A DNA stretch of 64,000 nucleotides. It comes from Soonwooa sp032062245 (GTDB lineage Bacteria; Bacteroidota; Bacteroidia; Flavobacteriales; Weeksellaceae). Positions within the stretch are counted from its first letter, which is position 1. Each line of letters begins with the position of its first letter. Positions 24,780 to 33,040 of the stretch are shown in pieces. The notes under the pieces were generated by a model. It saw nothing but the letters and a program-made list of their open reading frames with translations, ran no database searches and was not told where the DNA came from. The stretch spans positions 1 to 64,000 of the forward strand of contig NZ_DAMBQF010000001.1 of assembly GCF_032062245.1 (NCBI RefSeq), given 5' to 3'. Position numbers and translations under genes: made by a program.

Positions 24780-25736
24780 TTAACTTATTTTTTTCTGTTG
24801 TTCTTTTTGTTTTCTTTTTTCGTGGTAAGCTGTTGCCGCGTCTCGTACCCAAGCGCCTTCGTCGAAAGCTTTGCGACGTACTTCGAGTCTTTCTTTGTTG
24901 CACATTCCGTTGCCTTTAACGACATTCCAGAATTCTTCCCAATCGATTTCTCCGAATTCGTAGTGTCCAGTTTCTTCGTTGAACTTTAAATCTGGATCAG
25001 GAATTGTCAATCCTAAATATTCGGCTTGTGGCACCGTCATATCTACAAATCGTTGTCTTAACTCATCGTTTGAGAAACGTTTAATTCTCCAGTTCATAGA
25101 AGCTTCGGTGTTTCCTGATTCGGCATCACGAGGTCCAAACATCATCAAGGTTGGCCACCACCAACGGTTGAATGCGTCTTGTGCCATTTCTTTTTGTTCC
25201 GGTGAGCCTTGAGCCAACTTCATCATCAACTCGTAACCTTGACGTTGGTGGAAACTTTCTTCTTTACAAATCCTAACCATCGCCCTTGCATAAGGGCCAT
25301 AAGATGCTCTACACAATGGCACTTGGTTAAGAATTGCCGCACCGTCTACCAACCAACCAATTGCACCCATATCTGCCCAAGTTAATGTTGGATAATTGAA
25401 GATACTTGAATATTTTGCTTTCCCTGAATGTAGGTCACGAAGTGTTTCGTCACGTGTTACGCCTAAAGTTTCGGCTGCACAATAAAGGTATAAACCATGT
25501 CCGCCTTCATCTTGAACTTTTGCTAAAAGGATTTTTTTACGTTTCAAGCTTGGTGCTCTGGTAATCCAATTGGCTTCCGGCAACATCCCAACAATCTCGG
25601 AATGTGCGTGTTGAGAAATCTGACGAATAAGCGTCTTTCTATAAGCTTCCGGCATCCAATCTTTTGGCTCGATGCGGATTTCGTTATCGATTTTGTTTTG
25701 GAAGTGTTGTTCCAAGTTGATTTCTGTTGTTTCCAT
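24780..25736 (-). CDS. paaA: 1,2-phenylacetyl-CoA epoxidase catalytic subunit PaaA
   Basis: A 318-residue ferritin-like diiron oxygenase. It attacks phenylacetyl-CoA to form the 1,2-epoxide using electrons from PaaE. Family blocks: IRQISQHAHSEIVGMLPEANWI, the metal-ligand helix LAKVQDEGGHGLYLYCAAETLG (Glu and His ligands) and ICKEESFHQRQGYELMMKLAQG (Glu and His ligands). A C-terminal charged tail rich in Lys/Gln ends the chain. E. coli PaaA has 309 residues. It is the first of the paaABCD block; upstream of it lie an inverted repeat and the family-2 repeat that part it from paaE. Confidence 0.97.
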   Translation of the reverse strand: METTEINLEQHFQNKIDNEIRIEPKDWMPEAYRKTLIRQISQHAHSEIVGMLPEANWITRAPSLKRKKILLAKVQDEGGHGLYLYCAAETLGVTRDETLRDLHSGKAKYSSIFNYPTLTWADMGAIGWLVDGAAILNQVPLCRASYGPYARAMVRICKEESFHQRQGYELMMKLAQGSPEQKEMAQDAFNRWWWPTLMMFGPRDAESGNTEASMNWRIKRFSNDELRQRFVDMTVPQAEYLGLTIPDPDLKFNEETGHYEFGEIDWEEFWNVVKGNGMCNKERLEVRRKAFDEGAWVRDAATAYHEKRKQKEQQKKIS

Positions 25737-25830
25737 AATTTTTATTTTTTAATGGAATTATTTTTTTTAAAATCTTTTATAAAATAGGATTTGTGCTATT
25801 CTATATCGACTAATAATTTTCATTTTTTGT

Positions 25831-25851
25831 GAATAGATTTTCGGTCTATTC
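25831..25851. promoter_or_regulatory. inverted repeat upstream of paaA
   Basis: GAATAGA (25831-25837) and TCTATTC (25845-25851) form a perfect inverted repeat with a 7-base centre, about 95 bases before the paaA start. A third half-site CTATTC lies nearby at about 25797. It could be an RNA hairpin or an operator. No TAnnTTTG element accompanies it. Confidence 0.4.
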
Positions 25852-25900
25852 TGTTATTAACCGCCTCGACGGGGGCTAGGTTTTTCTGCATTATGTTGTC

Positions 25901-25988
25901 GCAGCCCGACTTGAGCGGAGCTCATTTTTTTTGCGTTGGACTAAGCCTTGGCAAAAAATAGCGGGAGCGGAAGGCGGAAATGCTGCCC
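25901..25988 (+). repeat. structured repeat, family 2, copy G (inside paa operon)
   Basis: An 88-base element bounded by GCAGCCC and GCTGCCC, with GGAGCTCATTTTTTTTGCG and GCAAAAAATAGCGGGAGCGG forming the arms. It is the second copy of the element at 24404-24482 with a different loop. It lies between paaE and paaA, 18 bases after the paaE stop codon. Confidence 0.8.
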
Positions 25989-26005
25989 CAATAATGAATC
26001 TATAA

Positions 26006-27088
26006 TTACTTGATGTCAAAATTAACAATAACTTCCTCTGAACGTGGATGCGCCTGACAAGATAGGATAAATCCTGCATCCAACTCATCTTGCTCCAAAG
26101 AATAATTGATGTCCATTTCGACTTCGCCTTTCTCCAACTTGCATTTACAAGTCGCGCAAACACCGCCTTTACAAGCGTATGGCAGATCTGCACCGTTTTG
26201 TAATGCGGCATCCAAAATGGTCTGCCCGTGATAAGCCAAATCCATATTAAGTGCCGATGCGTCCAGCTTAACGGTTACTTTGCTGTATTTATCGTCTGCT
26301 CTGTTAACCGCTTGTGCATGTTCTTTTTTCTTCTCCTCTGCTGTTGCACTGTAAAACAATTCAAAATGAATCTTTTTGGGCTCTAGACCTGCGTCTTGCA
26401 ATGTATCGCGAACGTCAAGAATCATATCTTCTGGACCGCAAAGGAAAACCTCATCAATGGTGTCAACAGGGACAATATGCTCTAAAAAAAGCTTGGCTTT
26501 TTCTGCTGTGATACGTCCTGCCAACAAATCGGCGTCGGCAATCTCGCGGCTCAAAATATGGTAAACACTAAGTCTATCCATAAAGATATTCTTAAGTGCT
26601 TCGATGTCTTCTTTAAAGATAATGTGGGCTTTATTTCGGTTGCCGTAGATTAAAACAAAGTTGCTGTTGGGCTCGTTTTTCAGAACGGATTTTACAATCG
26701 ACATCACTGGAGTGATGCCACTTCCTGCCGCAAAGGCAACATAAGTTTTTTTATTGTAAGGTTTTAGTTCTGTAAAGAAAGTCCCTTGTGGCGTCATTAC
26801 TTCTACCACGTCGCCTTCTTTTGCAACATCGTTAATATAGCTCGAAAATACGCCATCTGTGATCTTCTTCACCGCAACTTTTAGTTCATCTTCGCATGGA
26901 CTTGCACAAATTGAGTAGGAACGTCTAATCTCTTGGCCGTTGTTAATTTGTTTGAATGTTAAATATTGTCCTTGCGTAAATCTAAATTGCTCTTTTAAGT
27001 CCTCTGGCACGTCAAAACTTACCGAAACACAGTCTGGCGTTTCGCGTTTGATTTTTTTTATTTTGAGAGGATGAAAAGTTGTTGACAT
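26006..27088 (-). CDS. paaE: 1,2-phenylacetyl-CoA epoxidase reductase subunit PaaE
   Basis: A 360-residue electron-transfer subunit (E. coli PaaE 356). The N-terminal ferredoxin-NADP reductase module (~1-235) shows the FAD motif RRSYSICASP, the FAAGSGITPVMSIV NADPH motif and FLCGPEDMI. The C-terminal [2Fe-2S] ferredoxin domain (~265-360) has the ligand cysteines in ACKGGVCATCKCKL and a distal ILSCQAHP. It passes electrons from NADPH to the PaaA diiron centre. It follows paaR by six bases. Confidence 0.96.
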   Translation of the reverse strand: MSTTFHPLKIKKIKRETPDCVSVSFDVPEDLKEQFRFTQGQYLTFKQINNGQEIRRSYSICASPCEDELKVAVKKITDGVFSSYINDVAKEGDVVEVMTPQGTFFTELKPYNKKTYVAFAAGSGITPVMSIVKSVLKNEPNSNFVLIYGNRNKAHIIFKEDIEALKNIFMDRLSVYHILSREIADADLLAGRITAEKAKLFLEHIVPVDTIDEVFLCGPEDMILDVRDTLQDAGLEPKKIHFELFYSATAEEKKKEHAQAVNRADDKYSKVTVKLDASALNMDLAYHGQTILDAALQNGADLPYACKGGVCATCKCKLEKGEVEMDINYSLEQDELDAGFILSCQAHPRSEEVIVNFDIK

Positions 27089-27094
27089 TATCTA

Positions 27095-27679
27095 TTAAAT
27101 ATTTATTCCGTTAAGTAAAATTGTTGAAAGTTCTTCTTGTAATTCTTCCGCCGAAATATCTCGGCTTGGCTTGTACCAAAGCTCGATCCAGCGTAAAGAT
27201 GACAAGATTGTGAACAGAGCTACGGAAACATTCATGGTTTTGAATTCTCCTGACTTCATGCCTTCTTCAAGGACAAAAGCAAAACTTCTTTCGTAGGATT
27301 TTCTGATGCTTTTGTATTCTTCCTTCTTCTGATCGCGAAGATACTTCCAATCGTTATTTGCCACCGAAACTGCGGCTGCATCGTGAATCATCAAGTCGAT
27401 ATGGACTTTGATAATTTGTTTTAATTTATCTTGAAAACTAGCTTCTGTGTCTGCAATTTCTGAAAGGTGTGTCGTGTAAGCGTCAGCTATTTTAAAACAA
27501 ATCAATTCTAAAATTTCGTCTTTAGATTTGATATGGTTGTACATCGACGCGGCTTCCATACCTACTTTTTCAGCAATGTCGCGCATGCCTGTCCCTCCAA
27601 AACCACGATCTTTAAAAAGCTTCGAAGCTTCGGTAAGGATAAGTTCTCTTTTATTTACTTTAGTTCTTAATGGCGCCAT
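27095..27679 (-). CDS. paaR: TetR-family regulator of phenylacetate genes
   Basis: A 194-residue TetR-type repressor: N-terminal helix-turn-helix (~10-55; RELILTEASKLFKDRGFGGTGM, IAEKVGMEAASMYNHIKSK) and a helical ligand-binding domain with no recognised motif. By analogy with the PaaR repressors of other bacteria, which are TetR-type and respond to phenylacetyl-CoA, it probably represses this operon. A near-perfect 22-bp palindrome over the promoter at 31184-31205 is its likely site. The gene lies inside the operon it would control, between the E1 and paaE genes with gaps of 1 and 6 bases. Confidence 0.85.
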   Translation of the reverse strand: MAPLRTKVNKRELILTEASKLFKDRGFGGTGMRDIAEKVGMEAASMYNHIKSKDEILELICFKIADAYTTHLSEIADTEASFQDKLKQIIKVHIDLMIHDAAAVSVANNDWKYLRDQKKEEYKSIRKSYERSFAFVLEEGMKSGEFKTMNVSVALFTILSSLRWIELWYKPSRDISAEELQEELSTILLNGINI

Positions 27680-27680
27680 T

Positions 27681-29762
27681 TTAATATTTTAAAAGCTGAT
27701 CGATTTGTATTTTTAATTTCTCAGCATTTGGAAGCATGGTTTCTTCTAAAACAGAGTTAAGTGGAATGGCTGGCATATTCTCAGCGCCAACCACTTTAAC
27801 AGGCGCATCCAAATCGCGGAAACATGTATCCGAAATTCTTGCTGCAATGCTTTGCGCAAAGCTATTCTGTACTGGTTCTTCTGTTAAAACGATACAACGA
27901 TTATGCTTTTTAACACTTTCAAAAATTCTTTTTTCGTCAAGCGGTGCCAAAGTTCTTAAATCGATAATTTCTACACGACCTTCAAAATCTTTAGCAGCAT
28001 TGCTCGCCCAATAAACACCCATTCCGTAAGTGATAATCGTCAATGTTGATCGCTCTTTTTGAGAATCTGCTAACAAGACTTCTCTAGCTTTCCCAAATGG
28101 AATGATATAATCTTCGTCTGGCTCAATTGTTTTTGCTTCTTCAGTTCCTGCAATTTTTGACCAATAAAGTCCTTTATGTTCCAACATCACTACTGGATTT
28201 GGATCGTAATAAGCCGACTTCATCAAACCTTTAAGATCTGCTCCTGTCGATGGATAAGCGATTTTAATTCCTTTAATATTCGTTAAAACACTTTCCACAG
28301 AACTTGAATGGTAAGGTCCACCACTTCCGTAAGCGCCAATCGGAACTCTCAAAATCATGGATACTGGCCATTTTCCGTTTGATAAATAACAACTTCTTGC
28401 TACTTCGGTAAACAATTGATTAAGACCTGGCCAAATATAATCAGCAAACTGAACCTCAACAATTGGTTTTAGCCCAACAGCACTCATACCAACCGTTGAT
28501 CCAATAATAAATGCTTCTTGGATTGGTGTATTGAAAACTCTTTTGTCGCCAAATTGTCCCGCCAAAGTAATCGCTTCACGGAAAACACCACCCAAACGTG
28601 CTCCAACATCTTGTCCGTACAACAAAGATTCGGGATGTTTGTCCATAATTTCGCGAATGGCGAACAAAGCGCAATCCACCATTACGGTTGGCACTTTGCC
28701 TTCTGGCACACGAATTCCTTTTTCTTCGGTAATTGGTGTTGGCACAAAATCGTGGGTGAACAAATCTTCTGGTCGAGGATCTTCCGCTTGCAAAGCTCTT
28801 TGGTAATCGGCTTTAACAAGGTTTAAAACCTCATTTTCTATTGTTGAAACTTCAGAATCGTCGATTCCGAATTCTGATAATTTTTCTCTAAGTTTTGGAA
28901 GTGGATCTCTTGTCGCTGCTTCTTCCAAATCGTCACGGTACCATTCTTTTCTAACCCCAGAAGTATGGTGATTTAGTAAAGGAACCTTCGCATGAATCAA
29001 CATTGGGCGACGTTCTTCACGAATAATGCGGATGCATTCTTTAACTGTTTCGTAAGATTTAATAAAATCTGTTCCGTCAATTGTTCTCGCCTTTATACCT
29101 TCAAAACCTTGAATGTACTTTGACATATCTTGCGCACGAATTTCTGAAGCATGCGCAGAAATATCCCACTCGTTATCTTGAACCAAATATAAAATCGGAA
29201 GTTGTTTCAAAGCTGCCATTTGAAAAGCCTCTGCTACTTCACCTTCAGTACAACTTGCGTCTCCAAGAGAACAAACTGCAATTGGTTTATCATCGAAATC
29301 TTCTGCAAGACCTAATTCTTCTTTATATTTTAAACCCATCGCAACACCAGTTGTTGGGATCGCTTGCATACCTGTCGCACTACTCTGATGTGGAATTTTC
29401 GGCATGTCATCGCGTCTCAAACTCGGATGCGAATAATAAGTTCTACCACCAGAAAATGGATCATCACGCTTTGCTAAGAGTTGAAGCATCAACTCGTAAG
29501 GCGTAATTCCGATGCCTAAAAGGATGCTATCATCACGATAATAAGCACTCAAAAAATCTTGTGGTAAAAGTTGTAAGCCTACTGCTAATTGTATCGCTTC
29601 GTGACCACGAGACGTCGCATGCACATATTTAGAAGCCACACGTTTTTCTTCCTCATACAATTCGGTAAGACTTTTAGCAGTAAACATCAATCGATAAGCA
29701 TTCTTCAGAAAATCTTCCAAATTGCTTTCGTTAATATTTTTTTTAGGTTGGGTTAATTCCAT
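27681..29762 (-). CDS. fused E1 alpha/beta subunit of a 2-oxoacid dehydrogenase complex
   Basis: A 693-residue thiamine-diphosphate enzyme in which the E1 alpha and beta chains are fused. The alpha half (~1-340) has the TPP motif GDASCTEGEVAEAFQMAALK and QDNEWDIS; the beta half (~355-693) has YGQDVGARLGGVFREAITL, GLKPIVEVQFADYIWPGLNQ and the C-terminal transketolase domain. It decarboxylates a branched-chain or aryl 2-oxoacid and transfers the acyl group to lipoyl-E2. No E2 or E3 gene is in the window. Placement directly between paaK and paaR suggests a link to phenylacetyl-CoA supply, for example from phenylpyruvate, but BCKDH-type use with branched-chain 2-oxoacids is equally possible from sequence. 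Confidence 0.88.
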   Translation of the reverse strand: MELTQPKKNINESNLEDFLKNAYRLMFTAKSLTELYEEEKRVASKYVHATSRGHEAIQLAVGLQLLPQDFLSAYYRDDSILLGIGITPYELMLQLLAKRDDPFSGGRTYYSHPSLRRDDMPKIPHQSSATGMQAIPTTGVAMGLKYKEELGLAEDFDDKPIAVCSLGDASCTEGEVAEAFQMAALKQLPILYLVQDNEWDISAHASEIRAQDMSKYIQGFEGIKARTIDGTDFIKSYETVKECIRIIREERRPMLIHAKVPLLNHHTSGVRKEWYRDDLEEAATRDPLPKLREKLSEFGIDDSEVSTIENEVLNLVKADYQRALQAEDPRPEDLFTHDFVPTPITEEKGIRVPEGKVPTVMVDCALFAIREIMDKHPESLLYGQDVGARLGGVFREAITLAGQFGDKRVFNTPIQEAFIIGSTVGMSAVGLKPIVEVQFADYIWPGLNQLFTEVARSCYLSNGKWPVSMILRVPIGAYGSGGPYHSSSVESVLTNIKGIKIAYPSTGADLKGLMKSAYYDPNPVVMLEHKGLYWSKIAGTEEAKTIEPDEDYIIPFGKAREVLLADSQKERSTLTIITYGMGVYWASNAAKDFEGRVEIIDLRTLAPLDEKRIFESVKKHNRCIVLTEEPVQNSFAQSIAARISDTCFRDLDAPVKVVGAENMPAIPLNSVLEETMLPNAEKLKIQIDQLLKY

Positions 29763-29788
29763 TTTTACTTTTTACTAAACTTATTAAA

Positions 29789-31129
29789 TTAGATATTTCG
29801 GTTGTCGACAATACGGTTAAGTTTTCCGCCTTCGCTTCTTGGCAAGTCACCAATATTACAAAGACAAACTTCCATTGACAATCCGATGCAATCTTTTATT
29901 TTCTTCTCAAGCGTTTTTTTAACTTGTAAAAGTTGTTCGCTTGAGCTTTTATTTTCATCTGAAATTTTAAAAATATCGCAACTTTTCAAAAAAGCGTCTT
30001 CAATTTCTACAGAGACTTTCACGCTATCCATTGCCGATTTTCGTGTTAATTCGATTTGATAATTAGCAGAAGCAAAATCATAAGCTTCCAAAACATCTGC
30101 AATCTGAGTATGGAAAAAATTAACACCTCTAATAATCATCATATCATCGGCACGACCAACGATTGGTCCCATTTTCACTAAAGTTCGAGACTTAGAATGT
30201 TCATAAGTGAGATTCGTAATGTCGCCCGTCCAATATCTGATAATCGGCATCGCCTCTTTAGTTAAAGTCGTTAAAACCAAAACACCATATTCGCCTTCAG
30301 CCACTGGTTCGCCAGTTTTTTCGTCAACAATTTCTGGATAGAAAAGATCTTCCCAGATATAACTTCCTGTTCCGCGTTCTTCAACTGATTCTTGCGCCAC
30401 ACCAGGGCCAATAATTTCGCTTAAACCGTAAATATTAGTCGCTTTCACATTAAGACCTGCTTCGATTCTTTTTCTTAAACTTTCCGACCAAGGCTCAGAA
30501 CCTAGAATCGCATATTTAAGGTTAAGTGTTTTAATATCGATATTTCGTCTTTTGATCTCTTCAATAATACTTAAAAGATAAGATGGTGTTGCTGCAATGG
30601 CTTCTGGTTGAAAATCTTGAAGCAACATAATTTGACGTTCGGTTCCCCCACCAGAAATCGGAATAACATTCATTCCTAATTTTTCGGCGCTGTAATGAAG
30701 ACCAAGACCTCCCGTGAAAAGTCCGTAACTGTATGCATTTTGCAACTTCATACCAGCTTCGCAGCCTGCAGCCGCCAAAGATCTTGCGACAACTTCAGAA
30801 AACAATTCGATGTCATTTTTTGTATAACCAACAACGGTAGGCTTTCCTGTTGTTCCGCTAGAACAATGCAATCTTGCTACTTTTTCTTGAGGTACAGCAA
30901 ACAATCCGAATGGATAATTGTCGCGTAAATCGTGTTTTTTGGTGAAAGGAAGTTTTTGTAAATCTTCCAAAGATCTAATCCCCGAAATGTCAATCCCAAA
31001 TGCGTCATACTTACTTTTATAAAACTCAACATTCTTATAAACATATTGAACAATATTTTGCAAAGATTCCGTCTGAAGTGCTCTCAGCTTATCTTTTGTT
31101 AAAGTTTCTGCATTGGGATTAAATATCAT
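29789..31129 (-). CDS. paaK: phenylacetate-CoA ligase
   Basis: A 446-residue AMP-forming ligase that activates phenylacetate to phenylacetyl-CoA with ATP and CoA, the entry step of the pathway. The nucleotide-binding SSGTTGKPTVVGYT loop (~90-105), the NIYGLSEIIGPGV A5-type motif, YWTGDITNL and VGRADDMMIIRGVNFF near the C terminus define the PaaK subfamily. E. coli PaaK has 437 residues. It is the first gene of the operon, with a consensus promoter and an operator overlapping its -33 box. Confidence 0.96.
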   Translation of the reverse strand: MIFNPNAETLTKDKLRALQTESLQNIVQYVYKNVEFYKSKYDAFGIDISGIRSLEDLQKLPFTKKHDLRDNYPFGLFAVPQEKVARLHCSSGTTGKPTVVGYTKNDIELFSEVVARSLAAAGCEAGMKLQNAYSYGLFTGGLGLHYSAEKLGMNVIPISGGGTERQIMLLQDFQPEAIAATPSYLLSIIEEIKRRNIDIKTLNLKYAILGSEPWSESLRKRIEAGLNVKATNIYGLSEIIGPGVAQESVEERGTGSYIWEDLFYPEIVDEKTGEPVAEGEYGVLVLTTLTKEAMPIIRYWTGDITNLTYEHSKSRTLVKMGPIVGRADDMMIIRGVNFFHTQIADVLEAYDFASANYQIELTRKSAMDSVKVSVEIEDAFLKSCDIFKISDENKSSSEQLLQVKKTLEKKIKDCIGLSMEVCLCNIGDLPRSEGGKLNRIVDNRNI

Positions 31130-31162
31130 TTTCGAGATTAATATTTTGTGATTGGTCGTTTA

Positions 31163-31193
31163 CAAATATAAAAAAATAATCGACACTAACAAA
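31163..31193 (-). promoter_or_regulatory. promoter of the phenylacetate operon (paaK)
   Basis: On the minus strand TTTG (31190-31193), 19 bases, TATATTTG (31163-31170): a full flavobacterial consensus. The start site would be near 31156, giving a leader of about 27 bases. The -33 box is inside the operator at 31184-31205. Confidence 0.85.
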
Positions 31194-31205
31194 CGTTAGT
31201 TAGTG
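31184..31205. promoter_or_regulatory. probable PaaR (TetR) operator
   Basis: A 22-bp palindrome with half-sites CACTAAC and GTTAGTG around an AACGTT-like centre; 20 of 22 positions are symmetric. It overlaps the -33 element of the paaK promoter, which is where a bound repressor would block initiation. No second copy was found in the operon. Confidence 0.75.
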
Positions 31206-31241
31206 ATTTTAATCAATATTTAGGATTAAGTTCAATTTAGA

Positions 31242-31272
31242 TTGATGGAAAAAAAAAATTATTGTAGTTTTG
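31242..31272 (+). promoter_or_regulatory. promoter of the beta-helix lipoprotein gene
   Basis: TTG (31242-31244), 20 bases, TAGTTTTG (31265-31272), then the start codon 21 bases further. It is divergent from the paaK promoter and about 40 bases from the operator, so the repressor might also affect it. Confidence 0.7.
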
Positions 31273-31292
31273 AAACACTTTAAAAAAATTTG

Positions 31293-32687
31293 ATGAAACT
31301 ACGAGTACTTTTAGGATTAGCTTTTTGGTGTGCTTTGTTTTTATTCTCTTGTAAAAATGACGATATCGTTTTTGATACGCCAGCACAATCGTTGAAATTT
31401 TCGACAGACACTGTGTTTTGCGACACCGTTTATAACCAAATGCGTTCCGAAACTTATGCTGTAAAAGTCTATAATAACGACAACAAAGATGTGCAAATCC
31501 CGAGAATTTCTCTAGAAGGTGGCAATGCTTCTCTTTATCGTATTAATGTTGATGGAAAATCTGGAACCGATTTCAAAAATGTTCCTTTAAGAAAAAATGA
31601 TAGTCTTTTTGTTTTCGTAGAAATTGCGCCGACTGCCAATGCTCCAGAAGCAATCGCAGAAGACAAAGTGGTTTTCGAAACCTCAGCTGGACAACAAAAA
31701 GTAACACTTTTCTCAGTAGTTCAAGATGCTGAATATTTTATCCAATCGGACACTAATCCAAATATTATATCTGACGACACGACTTGGAAAAACGATAAAG
31801 CGAAAATTATTTTTGGTGATTTAACACTTGCTGAAGGCAAAAAACTTACGGTTGAAAAAGGAACTAAAGTCTATTTCCACAAGAAGAGTGGACTTAACAT
31901 TTCTAAAAATGCCATACTTGATGTACAAGGTGAATATCAAAACGAAGTAACTTTCCGTGGTGATAGAAACGATACACGATACGACACGCTACCTGCTAAC
32001 TGGAACGGAATACGCATGGAAGCTGCCTCTACACTTAATATGAACTACGCCAAAGTCTACGGCGGAACGGTTGGTCTGCAACTAAAAGATAATATTGCAA
32101 CAATTAAAAATAGCATCATCCACACTTTCCAAAGTTTCGGCATCTATGCGATCGGTGCAAATTTGAAAACCAACAATTTGGTGATGAATAACTGCGGCGA
32201 AGCAGATTTAGCAATCTTTAAAGGTGGTACTTACAATTTGACATACAGCACTTTTGCAAATTATTGGGACTTAAATGGAAGTCTTTCCGGCTTGAGCATC
32301 TACGCAACCAACTCTTGGAAAGACGGCGATAACGAGTATAAAGAACCGCTTATTTTCAACATGACTAACTCGATTGCTTATAACAATTTGTCAAATGCAG
32401 TTCTTTTTGCTCCAACGACTGGACAAGTCTTTAATTATAACATTAAAAACTCTTTGTTAAAATATGATGATAAAGCAGGTTTCGCTTTTGAAAACAATAA
32501 CAACATCCAAAATTCTATCAAAAACGTGGAACCAAAATTCGCTAACTATTATATTCACAAAATGAATTTAAGAGTTAAAGAAGGTTCTGGCGCAATCGGA
32601 AAAGGCACGCGTCTTGTGGCTGGCGAAAAAGATATTACAGGTAAAGACAGAAAGAGTCCATCAACAATTGGAGCTTACGAATTTTAA
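31293..32687 (+). CDS. right-handed parallel beta-helix lipoprotein
   Basis: A 464-residue predicted lipoprotein (MKLRVLLGLAFWCALFLFSC, lipobox LFSC). After a beta-sandwich-like N-terminal region (~25-155) the rest is a parallel beta-helix of the pectate-lyase-like type, with recurring hydrophobic turns such as LTVEKGTKVYFHKKSGLNI, NMNYAKVYGG, IKNSIIHTF and NMTNSIAYNN, ending in DRKSPSTIGAYEF. Folds of this kind bind or cleave polysaccharides or serve as surface scaffolds; no catalytic triad is apparent. The ATG at 31293 is preferred over the adjacent TTG. It is followed by the mazG-like and aroA genes with short gaps, probably one transcript. Confidence 0.88.
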   Translation: MKLRVLLGLAFWCALFLFSCKNDDIVFDTPAQSLKFSTDTVFCDTVYNQMRSETYAVKVYNNDNKDVQIPRISLEGGNASLYRINVDGKSGTDFKNVPLRKNDSLFVFVEIAPTANAPEAIAEDKVVFETSAGQQKVTLFSVVQDAEYFIQSDTNPNIISDDTTWKNDKAKIIFGDLTLAEGKKLTVEKGTKVYFHKKSGLNISKNAILDVQGEYQNEVTFRGDRNDTRYDTLPANWNGIRMEAASTLNMNYAKVYGGTVGLQLKDNIATIKNSIIHTFQSFGIYAIGANLKTNNLVMNNCGEADLAIFKGGTYNLTYSTFANYWDLNGSLSGLSIYATNSWKDGDNEYKEPLIFNMTNSIAYNNLSNAVLFAPTTGQVFNYNIKNSLLKYDDKAGFAFENNNNIQNSIKNVEPKFANYYIHKMNLRVKEGSGAIGKGTRLVAGEKDITGKDRKSPSTIGAYEF

Positions 32688-32706
32688 TAGATTTTTTTAA
32701 AAAAAA

Positions 32707-33033
32707 ATGGAAATCACAAAACTTCAACAAGAAGTCGATGCTTGGATAAAAACGGTTGGCGTTAGATATTTTAACGAGTTGACCAATATGGCGATGTTGA
32801 CCGAAGAAGTTGGCGAAGTAGCAAGAATTATTGCCCGTCGTTATGGTGAACAAAGTGAAAAAGAATCTGACAAATCCAAAGATTTGGGTGAAGAATTGGC
32901 CGATGTTCTCTTTGTAACTTTATGTCTAGCTAACCAAACTGGCGTGGACTTGCAATCTGCTTTCGATAAAAAAATGAAACTAAAAACCGAGCGTGATGCA
33001 GAAAGGCATGCTCAAAATGAAAAACTAAAATAA
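32707..33033 (+). CDS. MazG-like nucleotide pyrophosphohydrolase
   Basis: A 108-residue all-alpha NTP pyrophosphohydrolase of the MazG superfamily. The metal-binding signature is complete: EEVGEVARII (~38) and DLGEELADVLF (~65), giving the EExxE...ExxD pattern. It hydrolyses nucleoside triphosphates to monophosphate plus pyrophosphate, probably for housecleaning of non-canonical nucleotides; the preferred base is unknown. Single-domain, dimeric type rather than the two-domain E. coli MazG. It sits 7 bases before aroA. Confidence 0.9.
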   Translation: MEITKLQQEVDAWIKTVGVRYFNELTNMAMLTEEVGEVARIIARRYGEQSEKESDKSKDLGEELADVLFVTLCLANQTGVDLQSAFDKKMKLKTERDAERHAQNEKLK

Positions 33034-33040
33034 AGCTTTT

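Noticed and set aside
25737..25860. Second PaaR operator before paaA
   Set aside because: The CACTAAC/GTTAGTG half-sites are absent; the inverted repeat there has a different sequence.
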